Below are positions 56,013-64,000 of a DNA stretch of 64,000 bases, piece after piece (the stretch's first letter is position 1; each line of letters begins with the position of its first letter). The stretch covers positions 18,724,001-18,788,000 of the forward strand of contig JBHGNT010000016.1 in assembly GCA_043228905.1 (NCBI GenBank), in the 5' to 3' direction. The DNA is from Azolla caroliniana. Its lineage: Eukaryota > Polypodiophyta. The notes beneath the pieces are model-generated. The model was not told the origin of the DNA and did not search any database. It saw nothing but the letters and a program-made list of their open reading frames with translations. The position numbers and the translations under genes are program-made.

Positions 56013-56130
56013 ATCTCTCTGTCTCTCTCTCTCTCTCTCTGAGAAATCAAAGCTCCAAGTCTCAGAATCAGAACACAATGGGAGAAGGAAGAAGCAGGGG
56101 AGGGTATATATATATATATATATATATAAA
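56013..56130 (-). promoter_or_regulatory. Proximal upstream region of the PCBER-like gene
   Basis: On the minus strand an AG repeat lies about 10-30 bases before the ATG (56021-56042) and a TA dinucleotide run (56105-56127) lies about 100 bases upstream. The TA run could serve as a TATA region but is also a simple microsatellite. Confidence 0.35.
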
Positions 56131-56518
56131 GGCAGTGTAGATTTAGTTCTTACTCTTAAAGACTTAAAGACAAATGAATGTATTTGTTTTAGTTTGTTAA
56201 CTTGTGTGGGAGACAAAAAAAAATGAAAATGTTTTGTCTGTCTTGTTTGAATGTTTGTCGAAGAATTAGGTTGTCTGCATCGGTTTTAGTTGTGTGTGTA
56301 CGTGTGTTAGTTTAAGTTTTGTGTGTGTGTGTGTGTCTGCGTCTCTGGGGTTCGGCTCTGATCAATAGGTAGACCATGTCTGTCTTCTTTCCCACGTGCT
56401 CGTGTTCGACCTACAATGAATCCACATTTCTTTGTATGCTTGTGGCAATCCTTTCCTCGTCCCCGTCTGCCCTGTCACTACTTGGATGTGACATTATCGC
56501 TCGCGTTTAGGGTGTACC
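56131..56518. other. Upstream intergenic DNA
   Basis: A GT microsatellite at about 56318-56336. No gene seen. Confidence 0.5.
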
Positions 56519-57060
56519 TTGGTTGGCCTCGCATCACGGTTCAGTGCGATGATAATCGCTATCCTAGCAAGAAAGAATTCTCCCTCTTTCTTCAATCTTC
56601 AATCAATGTTGTTGGTTGAAGAAAACCATGTTCGAACAAGGAGCAACACCTCGGAAGGCCACATGCTGTATACACACTCAAACGGAGGAAGAGGGCGCGG
56701 TCATGCAAGAAGAGGCCGATTCGGCCAAGGACGAGGCGGACGAGCTTCGACCTATGAAAACAACTCCCATTACCGGCAAGATGGTGGAAACTCAAGAGGA
56801 CCGTTCGAAAGAAGGGGGAGCTTCCATGCCGGTCCAAGCCTACAAAACAACCCCATCGAATGTGGATATTGTGGCAAAATCGGTCACCATGAAGAGTAGT
56901 GTTGAAAGAAGAAGAGTGAGTCGGCTTTTACAAGCCGACAACTCACCAATTATGCCACCAACTTCGAATACGACAACTATGGTGGATTATTCAGACCGAG
57001 ACATAGAGTGAACTCTATGTCGGCCTCTGGCCCAACCAACGCCTCTAATTCGGAAGACGT
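56519..57060 (+). pseudogene. copia-A relic: gag
   Basis: Closely follows the copia-A gag at 14160-14700: LVEENHVRTRSNTSEGHMLY, Arg/Gly-rich stretch, CGYCGKIGHHEE then a TAG where the last Cys should follow. The 5' LTR and the gag N-terminus are missing. Confidence 0.88.
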
Positions 57061-57900
57061 ATGGTTTGTTGACTCCGGAGCATCAAACCATATGACGTCA
57101 CATCAAGAATGGTTCCAAGACCTACGAGAGCCGGATTGACCTGGCTATGTCAAGACCGGAGATGACACTACACATCCGATTCAACATGTCGACAATGTCC
57201 CATTCCGGAAAGAAGGCGAACAAACTTGCATTAAAAACGTCTTGCATGTACTGACCATAATGAAGAATTTGGTCTTGGTCGGCCGAATTGTTGAGCAAGG
57301 CATGCAAGTTCGATTCAACCAAGGTGGTTGCTTTATCGAGAAGGAAGGCCAACTCATCGCTAGGGGTTGAAGGGAAAGCCGAATGTTTATCCTCGAGCCG
57401 AACGAGGTAAAATCGGCCATGTTTGCAAAGGGCCTCAAAGCCAACACAGACATAGAGTTGTGGCACAAGAGAATTGACAACATCAACCTTCAAAAGCTCA
57501 AGGGGATGCAATAAAAAGGAGTCATCATCGGCCTCCCCACCTTCAAAGAGGAAGAGATTGAAGGAATATGTGAAGCTTGCCACTTCCGTAAACAATATCG
57601 GCACTCATTTCCAAAAGTCTGAACGAAACATGAGCAAAGGTGTCCTATATGTGATCCACTCAGACGTGTGGGGATCAACATAGATGACAACATTTGGAGG
57701 ATGTCGGTACTATGTCACCTTTATCGATGACTTCTCTAGGCACACATGGATCTTTCCCATGAGGTAGAAGAGTGAAGCGTTTGCACAACTGGTCGGCATG
57801 TACGATGTCTTCAGTTAGACGGAGGTAATGAATACTTCTCCGATGCATTCACGGCATACCTTAACAAGAAGGAATTCGGCGAGAGTTTACGTGCCAACAC
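57061..57900 (+). pseudogene. copia-A relic: protease to integrase core
   Basis: Protease VWFVDSGASNHMTSH at about 57059, pre-integrase motif IELWHKR near 57452, FIDDFSRHTWIFP near 57720, then frameshifts that disrupt the second catalytic block. Stops at about 57138, 57368 and 57512. Confidence 0.85.
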
Positions 57901-58220
57901 ACACCGCAACAGAATGGAGTGGTTGAACGCAAAAATCGGCATATACTCGAAGGAGCACGGGCCATGTTGAATGAGAAGTATATGGCCAAGTCATATTGGG
58001 CAGAAGCGGCAAATACAGCCGTCTACCTCATGAACCGGTGCACAACATCTGGATTGCACGATGTAACCCCTTATGAGAAGTACTATGGAAGGAAGCCAGA
58101 TCTATCCCACATCAAGATATTCAGTTCTATTGCATACGTGTACATTCCTAATGAAAAGCGGCAAAAGCTACATCCCAAGTCAGAGAAATGCATCCTTGGA
58201 GGATACCCATTGGAGCAAAA
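57901..58220 (+). pseudogene. copia-A relic: integrase end
   Basis: Open 57919-58220: QNGVVERKNRHILEGARAML (Glu kept, unlike the Lys in copia-A), SYWAEAANTAVYLMNRCTT. Cut at 58221 by a copia LTR in the opposite orientation. Confidence 0.9.
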
Positions 58221-58757
58221 TGTAGGAAATAGCGTGGAATATTGCTCAGCCACAACCGAGTCTTGAATCACTTGAATGAGAATCAAACACAAAAATGGGA
58301 AGTAGGGAGTGAACGCACGTACACACACAAACAACGATAGAGAACACATGATGTTTATGTGGAAAACCATGGGAGCCCACAGACTCCAAACTATCACTAT
58401 ATGAGACAGGTACAATCAGAGACTTGGAGGCAACAACCTCAAGCTCTGTATCTTCGCTCTATGTCTCACTCTCTCTCTCCCTATACAATATGGTCTCAAC
58501 AACAATTGACAACAACTCTCTCTAAATGATTGCCCTAAGTCATATTTATGCCTATATGGCTTTCAAGCTATTTCCAAATATAGCCTCAATTGGCTTACTC
58601 TAACATATTTACAAATATGTCCCATCTTCCTGTTCTCACCGGGTTCATCTAATCCGGTTTCTGGATCTCATCCAGAACCCTTCCGGATCTGGTTCCTTCA
58701 TCCAACTCGTCCGATCTGGTTCCTTCGGTTCTCATCCAGATCCAATCTAAAGGGACC
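58221..58757 (-). mobile_element. copia-C-like 3' LTR, minus orientation
   Basis: Left edge tgtaggaaat at 58221 (reverse-strand CA end). It shares GACTCGGTTGTGGCTGAG and the GGTCCC start block with other copia-C LTRs. On the coding side the polypurine tract and the first LTR bases are fused (cggagggaattcggtccc), so a few bases at the LTR start are lost. Confidence 0.8.
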
Positions 58758-60182
58758 GAATTCCCTCCGGCATGGGATGTCTCGTCAACCCGATCCGCCT
58801 TCGGCACACGTCCAGCTTATCGGTTGTCAGCACCTTGGTCATCATATCTGATCCGTTCTCTTTCGTGTGGATCTTCGTCAGCACGAAGTCTTGATCTTCT
58901 ACCTTCTCCCAGAGCCAGTGATATCTCTGCTCGATGTGCTTCGTCCGGGAATGGTAGGTCGCATTCTTTGCAAGGTGGATGGCACTTTGATTGTCGCAGT
59001 AGAGCCGGAATTCCTCCTGCCGGATCCCTAGCTCTCCGATGAAGTCCTTCATCCAGATTATCACATTGTCGGCTTCCACAGTTGCCATGTACTCCGCTTC
59101 CATTGTCGACAATGCAATGGACTTCTGCAACCTCGACTGCCATGATACAGTTCCCCCCGCATAAGTCATGACATATCCGGATGTAGACCGCCTGTTATAT
59201 GCATCAGCCGACATATCTGAATCCGTGAATCTGTCAAGTTGGGGTTTACCAGAGCCAAACCGAAGGCACATGTCTGAGGTTCCCTTCAAGTATCAGAGTA
59301 TCCACTTGACCGCGTTCTAGTGTTCTTTGCCGGGATTGCTCATGAACCGATTGACTACTCCGACTGCATATCCGATATACAGCCGGGTACACACCATTGC
59401 GTACATCAAACTCCCGATAGCAAAGCCATATGGTATCTTCATCATATCCTCCTTCTCTGTCTTTGTCTTTGGACTTTGCTATCCAGACAATCTGCACTTT
59501 GCCGGGAGTGTCGATCCGACTGGTTTCGCCTCCGACATGTTGAACCTTTGGAGTACCTTTGTCACGTACTTTTCCTATGACAACCATAACAACTTCTTTG
59601 ACCGGTCCTGGATGATGTGCATTCCCAATATCTGTCTTGCAGGACCCAAGTCTCTCATTGAGAAGGTTCGGTTCAGAGCCTTCTTCAACATCCGTATCTT
59701 GACTTGGTCTCGTCCAATGATCAACATATCATCCACATAAAGGAGGAATATCAGGAAATCTCCTCCATCGAATTTCTTCACAAACACGCAATGATCAGCC
59801 TGTGTCTTGTGGTACCCTTGGTCAGTCATGAAGGAGTCGAACTTCCGGTACCATTGCTGGGGCGCTTACTTCAATCCGTATAGGCTCTTCCTCAACCGGC
59901 CACCAGGTGCTCCATCCCTTTCTTCACAAATCCTTCTAGTTGCTGCATGTAGATCTCCTCTTCGAGGTCACCATGGAGGAACGTTGTCTTGATGTCTAGT
60001 TTCTCTACCTCGAGGTCCATGCTTGCCGCTATGCTCAGCACCGCCCGGATGGAAGTCATCTTAACTACCGGGACAAAAATCTTATCAAAGTCTACTCCCT
60101 TCTTCTGTTGGAAACCCTTCACTACAATTCGAGCTTTGTATCTCGACGGGTTTCCGACATCTCCCAGTTTTAGCTTGTACAC
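58758..60182 (-). pseudogene. copia-C-like RT and RNase H
   Basis: Minus strand: YKLKLGDVGNPSRYKARIVV and KLDIKTTFLHGDLEEEIYM (60182-59892), FLLYVDDMLIIGRD catalytic block (59829-59575), KWIL-YLKGTSDMCLRFGSGK, then RNase H open 59289-58747 with SGYVMTYAGGTVSWQSRLQK, CDNQSAIHLAKN and TKHIEQRYHW. Frameshifts near 59890 and 59575 and two stops near 59320-59290. Confidence 0.9.
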
Positions 60183-60191
60183 CCACTTGTT

Positions 60192-60195
60192 CCGG
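60192..60195 (+). repeat. Short target duplication CCGG, left
   Basis: CCGG here and at 61003-61006. Removing 60196-61002 and one copy restores a continuous copia frame across the junction (KRAFRNKW). Confidence 0.75.
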
Positions 60196-61002
60196 TGTCA
60201 TGTCGAAGCACGTCGTGTATAAGAGCTTGGTGTGTCCGGGCAGAACCGCTGGAGTTCTGAACCAAGAGAGTGGAAATAAGAAAGAGAAGAGTAGTCGAGC
60301 CGGAAATATCTCAATAGTCACTAGTGGTTTGCAGCCCTACACGTGAAGATAAAAACCCTTATATTGTTCCACCTACATAACCAAATTAAGTGTGCAAATA
60401 CATATGGGAAAGCCCTCTAGAAGAGCTTTCCAACGAGCTATAGAATGTCGAAAACAAATGTCAGAATTGAGAGTTATGAAGAGAATACCGTACAACGCTA
60501 CTCCTCAAACGTAGACGAAGAAGAAATGCCAAAATAGGAAATTCACTATTTCTTCGAGAGAAAAAAAACCCTTTACAAAATAGGACTCTTTTATTGTTTC
60601 CCTCCCCTCCATGACAAAAATCCTCCCCTCTTATACTAAATCGATGTCATTACATGTAGGCCACGTGGCACACACCTAGAGAAGCTTGTGCATGTGCGCG
60701 ATATAAAGCATGTGGGCCATGTGGCACACATGTAGAGAAACTTTGCATGTGCATTATATGGTGCACATGAAATACATTACATGGTTTTGACTACACAACA
60801 TTTGTTCCAAAATAATGCAAATAAATCCCTAAGAACAATAATACTGAAGAACTTTGAGTCTAGAATCTAAATCAACTCCAATGAGTCGAATCAGGTGGAT
60901 CTCCAAGGAGTGATGGGTCGGTCACCGAATCGAGATGCGTGGTTGTAGTTGAGGCAAGTGTGGAATTGTGGTGGCACCAATCGGTCGTATCCCTTTACAA
61001 CA
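60196..61002. mobile_element. 807-bp TG...CA insertion, solo-LTR-like
   Basis: Begins TGTCATGTCG and ends TTTACAACA, inserted in copia RT. No coding capacity; it includes two near-repeats of ccatgtggcacaca about 60 bp apart (60660-60735). TG/CA ends, size and lack of ORFs suggest a solo LTR of a family not otherwise present. The direct repeat is 4 bp, or 5 bp with one change. Confidence 0.65.
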
Positions 61003-61006
61003 CCGG

Positions 61007-61590
61007 AATGCTCTCTTCCCTTTCGACAACTCCGTCAGTTCATATGTGTGGTTCTCATGTAGGGAATCCATCTTGTCCTGCATGGCACTCAACCACTTGC
61101 CGCTATGGGTGTCTCTCTTTGCTTCTTCGAAGCTTTCTGACTTCCCCTCATCGGTTAACAACACATGCTCTGCATTCGGAAATCTCCAAGGGGCTTTTCT
61201 CTCCCTTAGCGAATACCTCCGTCCTTGGCTTTCGGCAACTGGTTCTTCCATCTGTTTCTCATCTAAATCCGTTTTGGGGCCTTGTCCAGTTCCGGTTTCA
61301 ACTTCCTCTTCTTCTTCTTCAGTCGGTTCGGTTTCTGCTCTGAATTCGGCCAGTTCTTCAAGTGTCATCCAGCTTCCGGCCAGATGGGTCCTCAGGTCCT
61401 TCAGTGGATCTTTGCCTGCCGACCTGTAATTCATTATCTTTTTCTCCGACTCCCAATCGACAATGATCTTATCCTCCATGAAGATAATGTCCCGACTCTT
61501 GAATACCTTCTTGTCGACCAGATCCCACACCCGGTGACCGAACTCATCATCACTGTATCCAAGGAATATGCATGGCCTGGACTTCGGATC
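61007..61590 (-). pseudogene. copia-C-like integrase-RT linker and RT start
   Basis: Minus-strand frame 61530-61007: GHRVWDLVDKKVFKSRDIIF, an acidic linker (EPTEEEEEEVETGTG), RRYSLRERKAPWRF and WLSAMQDKMDSLHENHTYEL (RT start). Cut at 61590 by the copia-D LTR. Confidence 0.88.
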
Positions 61591-62006
61591 TGTAAACGAT
61601 TGCTTGCAGAAGCGTTAGAGAAGCAGAGAAAAACAGAAAATATGAAGAGAGTACACGGGAGAGACAGAGAGAGCAGAACATAAAAATTATCTTCAAAACT
61701 AATAGTAAACACTCTGTACATACTCTGTGCTCAGTAGCACTATTTATACAAGTCCTACGCGGACTGACAAAAGTACTGTGTACTTCAATGCTCACACGAG
61801 CATCTGACACTAACTCTGAGACTATAACTACCTAGTAATCTAACTTATTACTAGGCTTCCGGTTACTGTTGGATCCGACTAAACGGCTCTCTGCTCACCG
61901 ACTCTGTAGCTTGCCGGCTCGGTTGCTCACCGGCATACCGATCTGTCTCACTTACTGGCTCAGGCTTTTCAGCCGATCCGGCTCCAGTTGAGCTTGCCGC
62001 TCAACA
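61591..62006 (-). mobile_element. copia-D 3' LTR, minus orientation
   Basis: Reverse strand TGTTGAGCGGCAAG...TTTACA, 416 bp. Polypurine tract cttgagggggag directly upstream (62007-62018). It inserted into the copia-C-like pol at 61590. Confidence 0.9.
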
Positions 62007-64000
62007 CTCCCCCTCAAGCGCAACTCGAGGTCGGGTTGTGGTGTCATTCTCTGTGGCGGCCGGTTCTTTCAACCGACTTCTCCTGGCGTCGCTCCGCCTT
62101 GCTCGTGCTCCTCGTCCGGCCCGGTCCTGTTTGCCGCGACCCCTCTGGTTCTGCACGCCTCGACCTTCTCGGTCGGCATGTCTGCTCATCAGGCCCATCT
62201 CAGCTCCTTCGCTGCTATGACTCCGGCGCTTGCCGATCCATCGGTTCCTCCGCGATGGCATTGACTTCCGCTGCGTCCGTGTCTCCTTGGCCTTTGGTTG
62301 ATCCGACTCATCCGGATCCAACTCTTGATGCGAATCGGCTGTCTCCGACTCGTTCCAGCTCTTGTCTGAATCGGTATCCTCCGATTCGACTTCCGGCATC
62401 AGGCCTTTCACCACATCGGACCACGTCCGGGTCTTGGCCTTCTCCGTGCTTCCCTCGGCTTCTTCAACCAGTTCACCGAAATCGAATTCTTCATTCGACT
62501 CCGCATCATGGTCATTACCGCCGTGATGACCTCCGCACAGCATGCACTTCTCTTCCTGAGTGCACACTTCTTCTTCCTTCCGGTTGGCTCGGTCCTTCTT
62601 GACTCTGCCACCACAGCCGCTTGCTCCGACTTGTTCCGATGTGTCGACTTCCTTCGTCGGTTCGGCTTCTTTCTTCTTCTTGTCTCCCCTTCTTCCGGTT
62701 CTTCTCTTACCGACTGGTTCAACAATTTCTTTGCCTTTGGTGCCCTTGCTTCTCCCCTTCAAGTGCGGCACGTCGAGATGCTGAACACCAAGCATGTTGG
62801 TAAAGTGCTGCAACTTGTCAGATCTGAGCGGCTTGGTGAAGATGTCGGCAAATTGCCGATCCGTGTGAACATACCGAAGTTCAACTTCACCGCTTAGGAC
62901 CCACTCACGCACAAAATGATAATGCACTTCTATGTGCTTCGTGCGAGCATGGAACACAGGGTTCTTGGTGAGCTGCATGCTGCTGATGTTATCACAATAA
63001 ATCGGGATCGGGGTCGGTACCTCGATCCGCAAGTCTCGCAGCAGTCGCCGAAGCCAAATGGCTTCGCAAGTAGCCACGGTCGCGCCTCGGTATTCAGCCT
63101 CAGTGCTAGACAGAGCCACTATTGGCTGCTTTTTGCTGCTCCACGCAATAGCTGCGTTCCCAAGAGAAAACATAAATCCGGAAGTCGATTGGCGATCTGA
63201 CACATCGTCGGCCCAGTCAGCATCCGTGTAGCCGACCAGCTCTTCAATTATACTTCGCCAGTATAACAGTCCTCGGTCCTTCGTGCCGCTTACATATTGC
63301 AATATTTGTTGCGCGCACTGAAGGTGCTCAACAGTCGGCTTCTGCATGAATTGGCTTGTCACTCCGACCGGATAGCTGATGTCGGGTCGGGTGATGGACA
63401 AATATATAAGGCTTCCAATGATTTGTCGGAACCATTTCTCATTGCAGGCCGGTCCGGAGTTGGGACAGAGTTTCTGGTTCCGGTCCAAGGGTGTGGAGAC
63501 AGGTCGACACTCTGTCATGCCGAACTTGTACAACATATTTAACGCGTAATGTCGTTGTGAAAGCAATATGCCATCGGGGGTGTGGATCACCTCGATCCCG
63601 AGGAAGTAATGAAGGTCCCCCAGGTCCTTCATCTCAAATGCGTCCGACAACTGGGACTTGACGCGGTTGATTTCAGAAAGGTCCGGTCCGGTGATGACTA
63701 AATCATCAACATATAGCAGTATACATACCGGACCGTCTGAGCCTTTCCGGATGAACAATGAAGAGTCCGACTTGGAGGCCGCGAATCCCATCTTACACAA
63801 CCGGTGTGTGATTTTCGCATTCCAAGCTCGGAGGTCTTGCTTCAAGCCGTAAAGTGACTTCTTCAGTCGACATACCGCCGACTTGTTCATCTCTGATTGG
63901 AAACCAGGGGGTTGGATCATATAGACCCGTTCTTGAAGATCTCCTTGAAGGAAGGCATTCTTCACATCTATCTGGTGAAGATGCCACCCCCTTTCCACAG
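62001..64000 (-). CDS. copia-D pol: RT, RNase H and a long C-terminal extension
   Basis: Open for all 665 codons visible (5' end outside the window). RT: HLHQIDVKNAFLQGDL, VCRLKKSLYGLKQ, catalytic ILLYVDDLVITGPD. RNase H: GYTDADWADDVSDRQSTSGF, SSTEAEYRG, YCDNISSMQL, TKHIEVHYHFVRE, ADIFTKPLRSD. Usual copia pol would stop near LDVPHLKGR (about 62745). Here about 240 further codons stay open: Lys/Arg/Glu-rich, with CMLCGGHHGGNDHD, TRTWSDVVKGLMPEVE and an Arg/Gly-rich end. The frame reads through the polypurine tract and stops on TGA made by LTR bases 4-6. Likely a young element. Confidence 0.92.
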   Translation of the reverse strand, partial: VERGWHLHQIDVKNAFLQGDLQERVYMIQPPGFQSEMNKSAVCRLKKSLYGLKQDLRAWNAKITHRLCKMGFAASKSDSSLFIRKGSDGPVCILLYVDDLVITGPDLSEINRVKSQLSDAFEMKDLGDLHYFLGIEVIHTPDGILLSQRHYALNMLYKFGMTECRPVSTPLDRNQKLCPNSGPACNEKWFRQIIGSLIYLSITRPDISYPVGVTSQFMQKPTVEHLQCAQQILQYVSGTKDRGLLYWRSIIEELVGYTDADWADDVSDRQSTSGFMFSLGNAAIAWSSKKQPIVALSSTEAEYRGATVATCEAIWLRRLLRDLRIEVPTPIPIYCDNISSMQLTKNPVFHARTKHIEVHYHFVREWVLSGEVELRYVHTDRQFADIFTKPLRSDKLQHFTNMLGVQHLDVPHLKGRSKGTKGKEIVEPVGKRRTGRRGDKKKKEAEPTKEVDTSEQVGASGCGGRVKKDRANRKEEEVCTQEEKCMLCGGHHGGNDHDAESNEEFDFGELVEEAEGSTEKAKTRTWSDVVKGLMPEVESEDTDSDKSWNESETADSHQELDPDESDQPKAKETRTQRKSMPSRRNRWIGKRRSHSSEGAEMGLMSRHADREGRGVQNQRGRGKQDRAGRGARARRSDARRSRLKEPAATENDTTTRPRVALEGEC

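Noticed and set aside
61988-62602. Plus-strand 204-codon frame opposite copia-D pol
   Set aside because: Shadow of the GC-rich minus-strand pol; no domain and it starts within the LTR.

Overview
The window is nuclear DNA of a land plant. It carries two spliced host genes in a dense field of nested LTR retrotransposons. Plant identity rests on a UMP1-type proteasome maturation gene with GT/AG introns, a PCBER/isoflavone-reductase-like gene, a CCCTAAA telomere-type tract, plant-style Ty1/copia and Ty3/gypsy elements with initiator-tRNA-Met primer sites, and a hAT-type non-autonomous transposon with 8-bp target duplications. I cannot name the species. One 100-base run of N (4402-4501) marks an assembly gap, so rearrangements around it may be partly artefactual.

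Region by region. 1-11522: broken and inverted pieces of one Ty3/gypsy family (called gypsy-1): two minus-strand gag-pol bodies, a plus-strand integrase C-terminus with a chromodomain-like tail, and identical LTRs in opposite orientation. 11523-12834: 5' LTR and gag of a minus-strand copia element (copia-C family). 13174-22843: a complete copia element (copia-A) with TCTTA target duplications, split by a chromodomain gypsy element (gypsy-2, 16308-20531, GCCCT duplications). 23856-25377: hAT-like element containing three 314-bp tandem copies. 25540-27850: remnants of two minus-strand copia elements, one with its 3' LTR. 28320-33243: a divergent, heavily mutated gypsy element (gypsy-3), interrupted by a copia-C-like solo LTR with TATGG duplications. 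33246-36080: copia-E 5' half. 36081-37405: minus-strand 3' end of a gypsy-2 relative with a LINE fragment inside its LTR. 37420-40024: copia-C 5' half with an almost intact ORF. 40025-about 41290: an LTR-like block. 43083-43690: a degenerate short-unit repeat.

Host genes: UMP1-like, plus strand, four coding exons 43899-48721; PCBER/isoflavone-reductase-like, minus strand, five coding exons 56012-52814. They are convergent and both reconstruct without stop codons. 56519-64000 is again retrotransposons: a copia-A relic, a minus-strand copia-C relative split by an 807-bp TG...CA insertion, and at the right edge a minus-strand copia (copia-D) whose open pol frame continues about 240 codons past RNase H.

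Most transposon genes carry stops or frameshifts. The largest open frames are copia-D pol, copia-C gag-pol (38189-40069), gypsy-1 pol (8292-5875) and gypsy-2 RT-RNase H (up to 18861).
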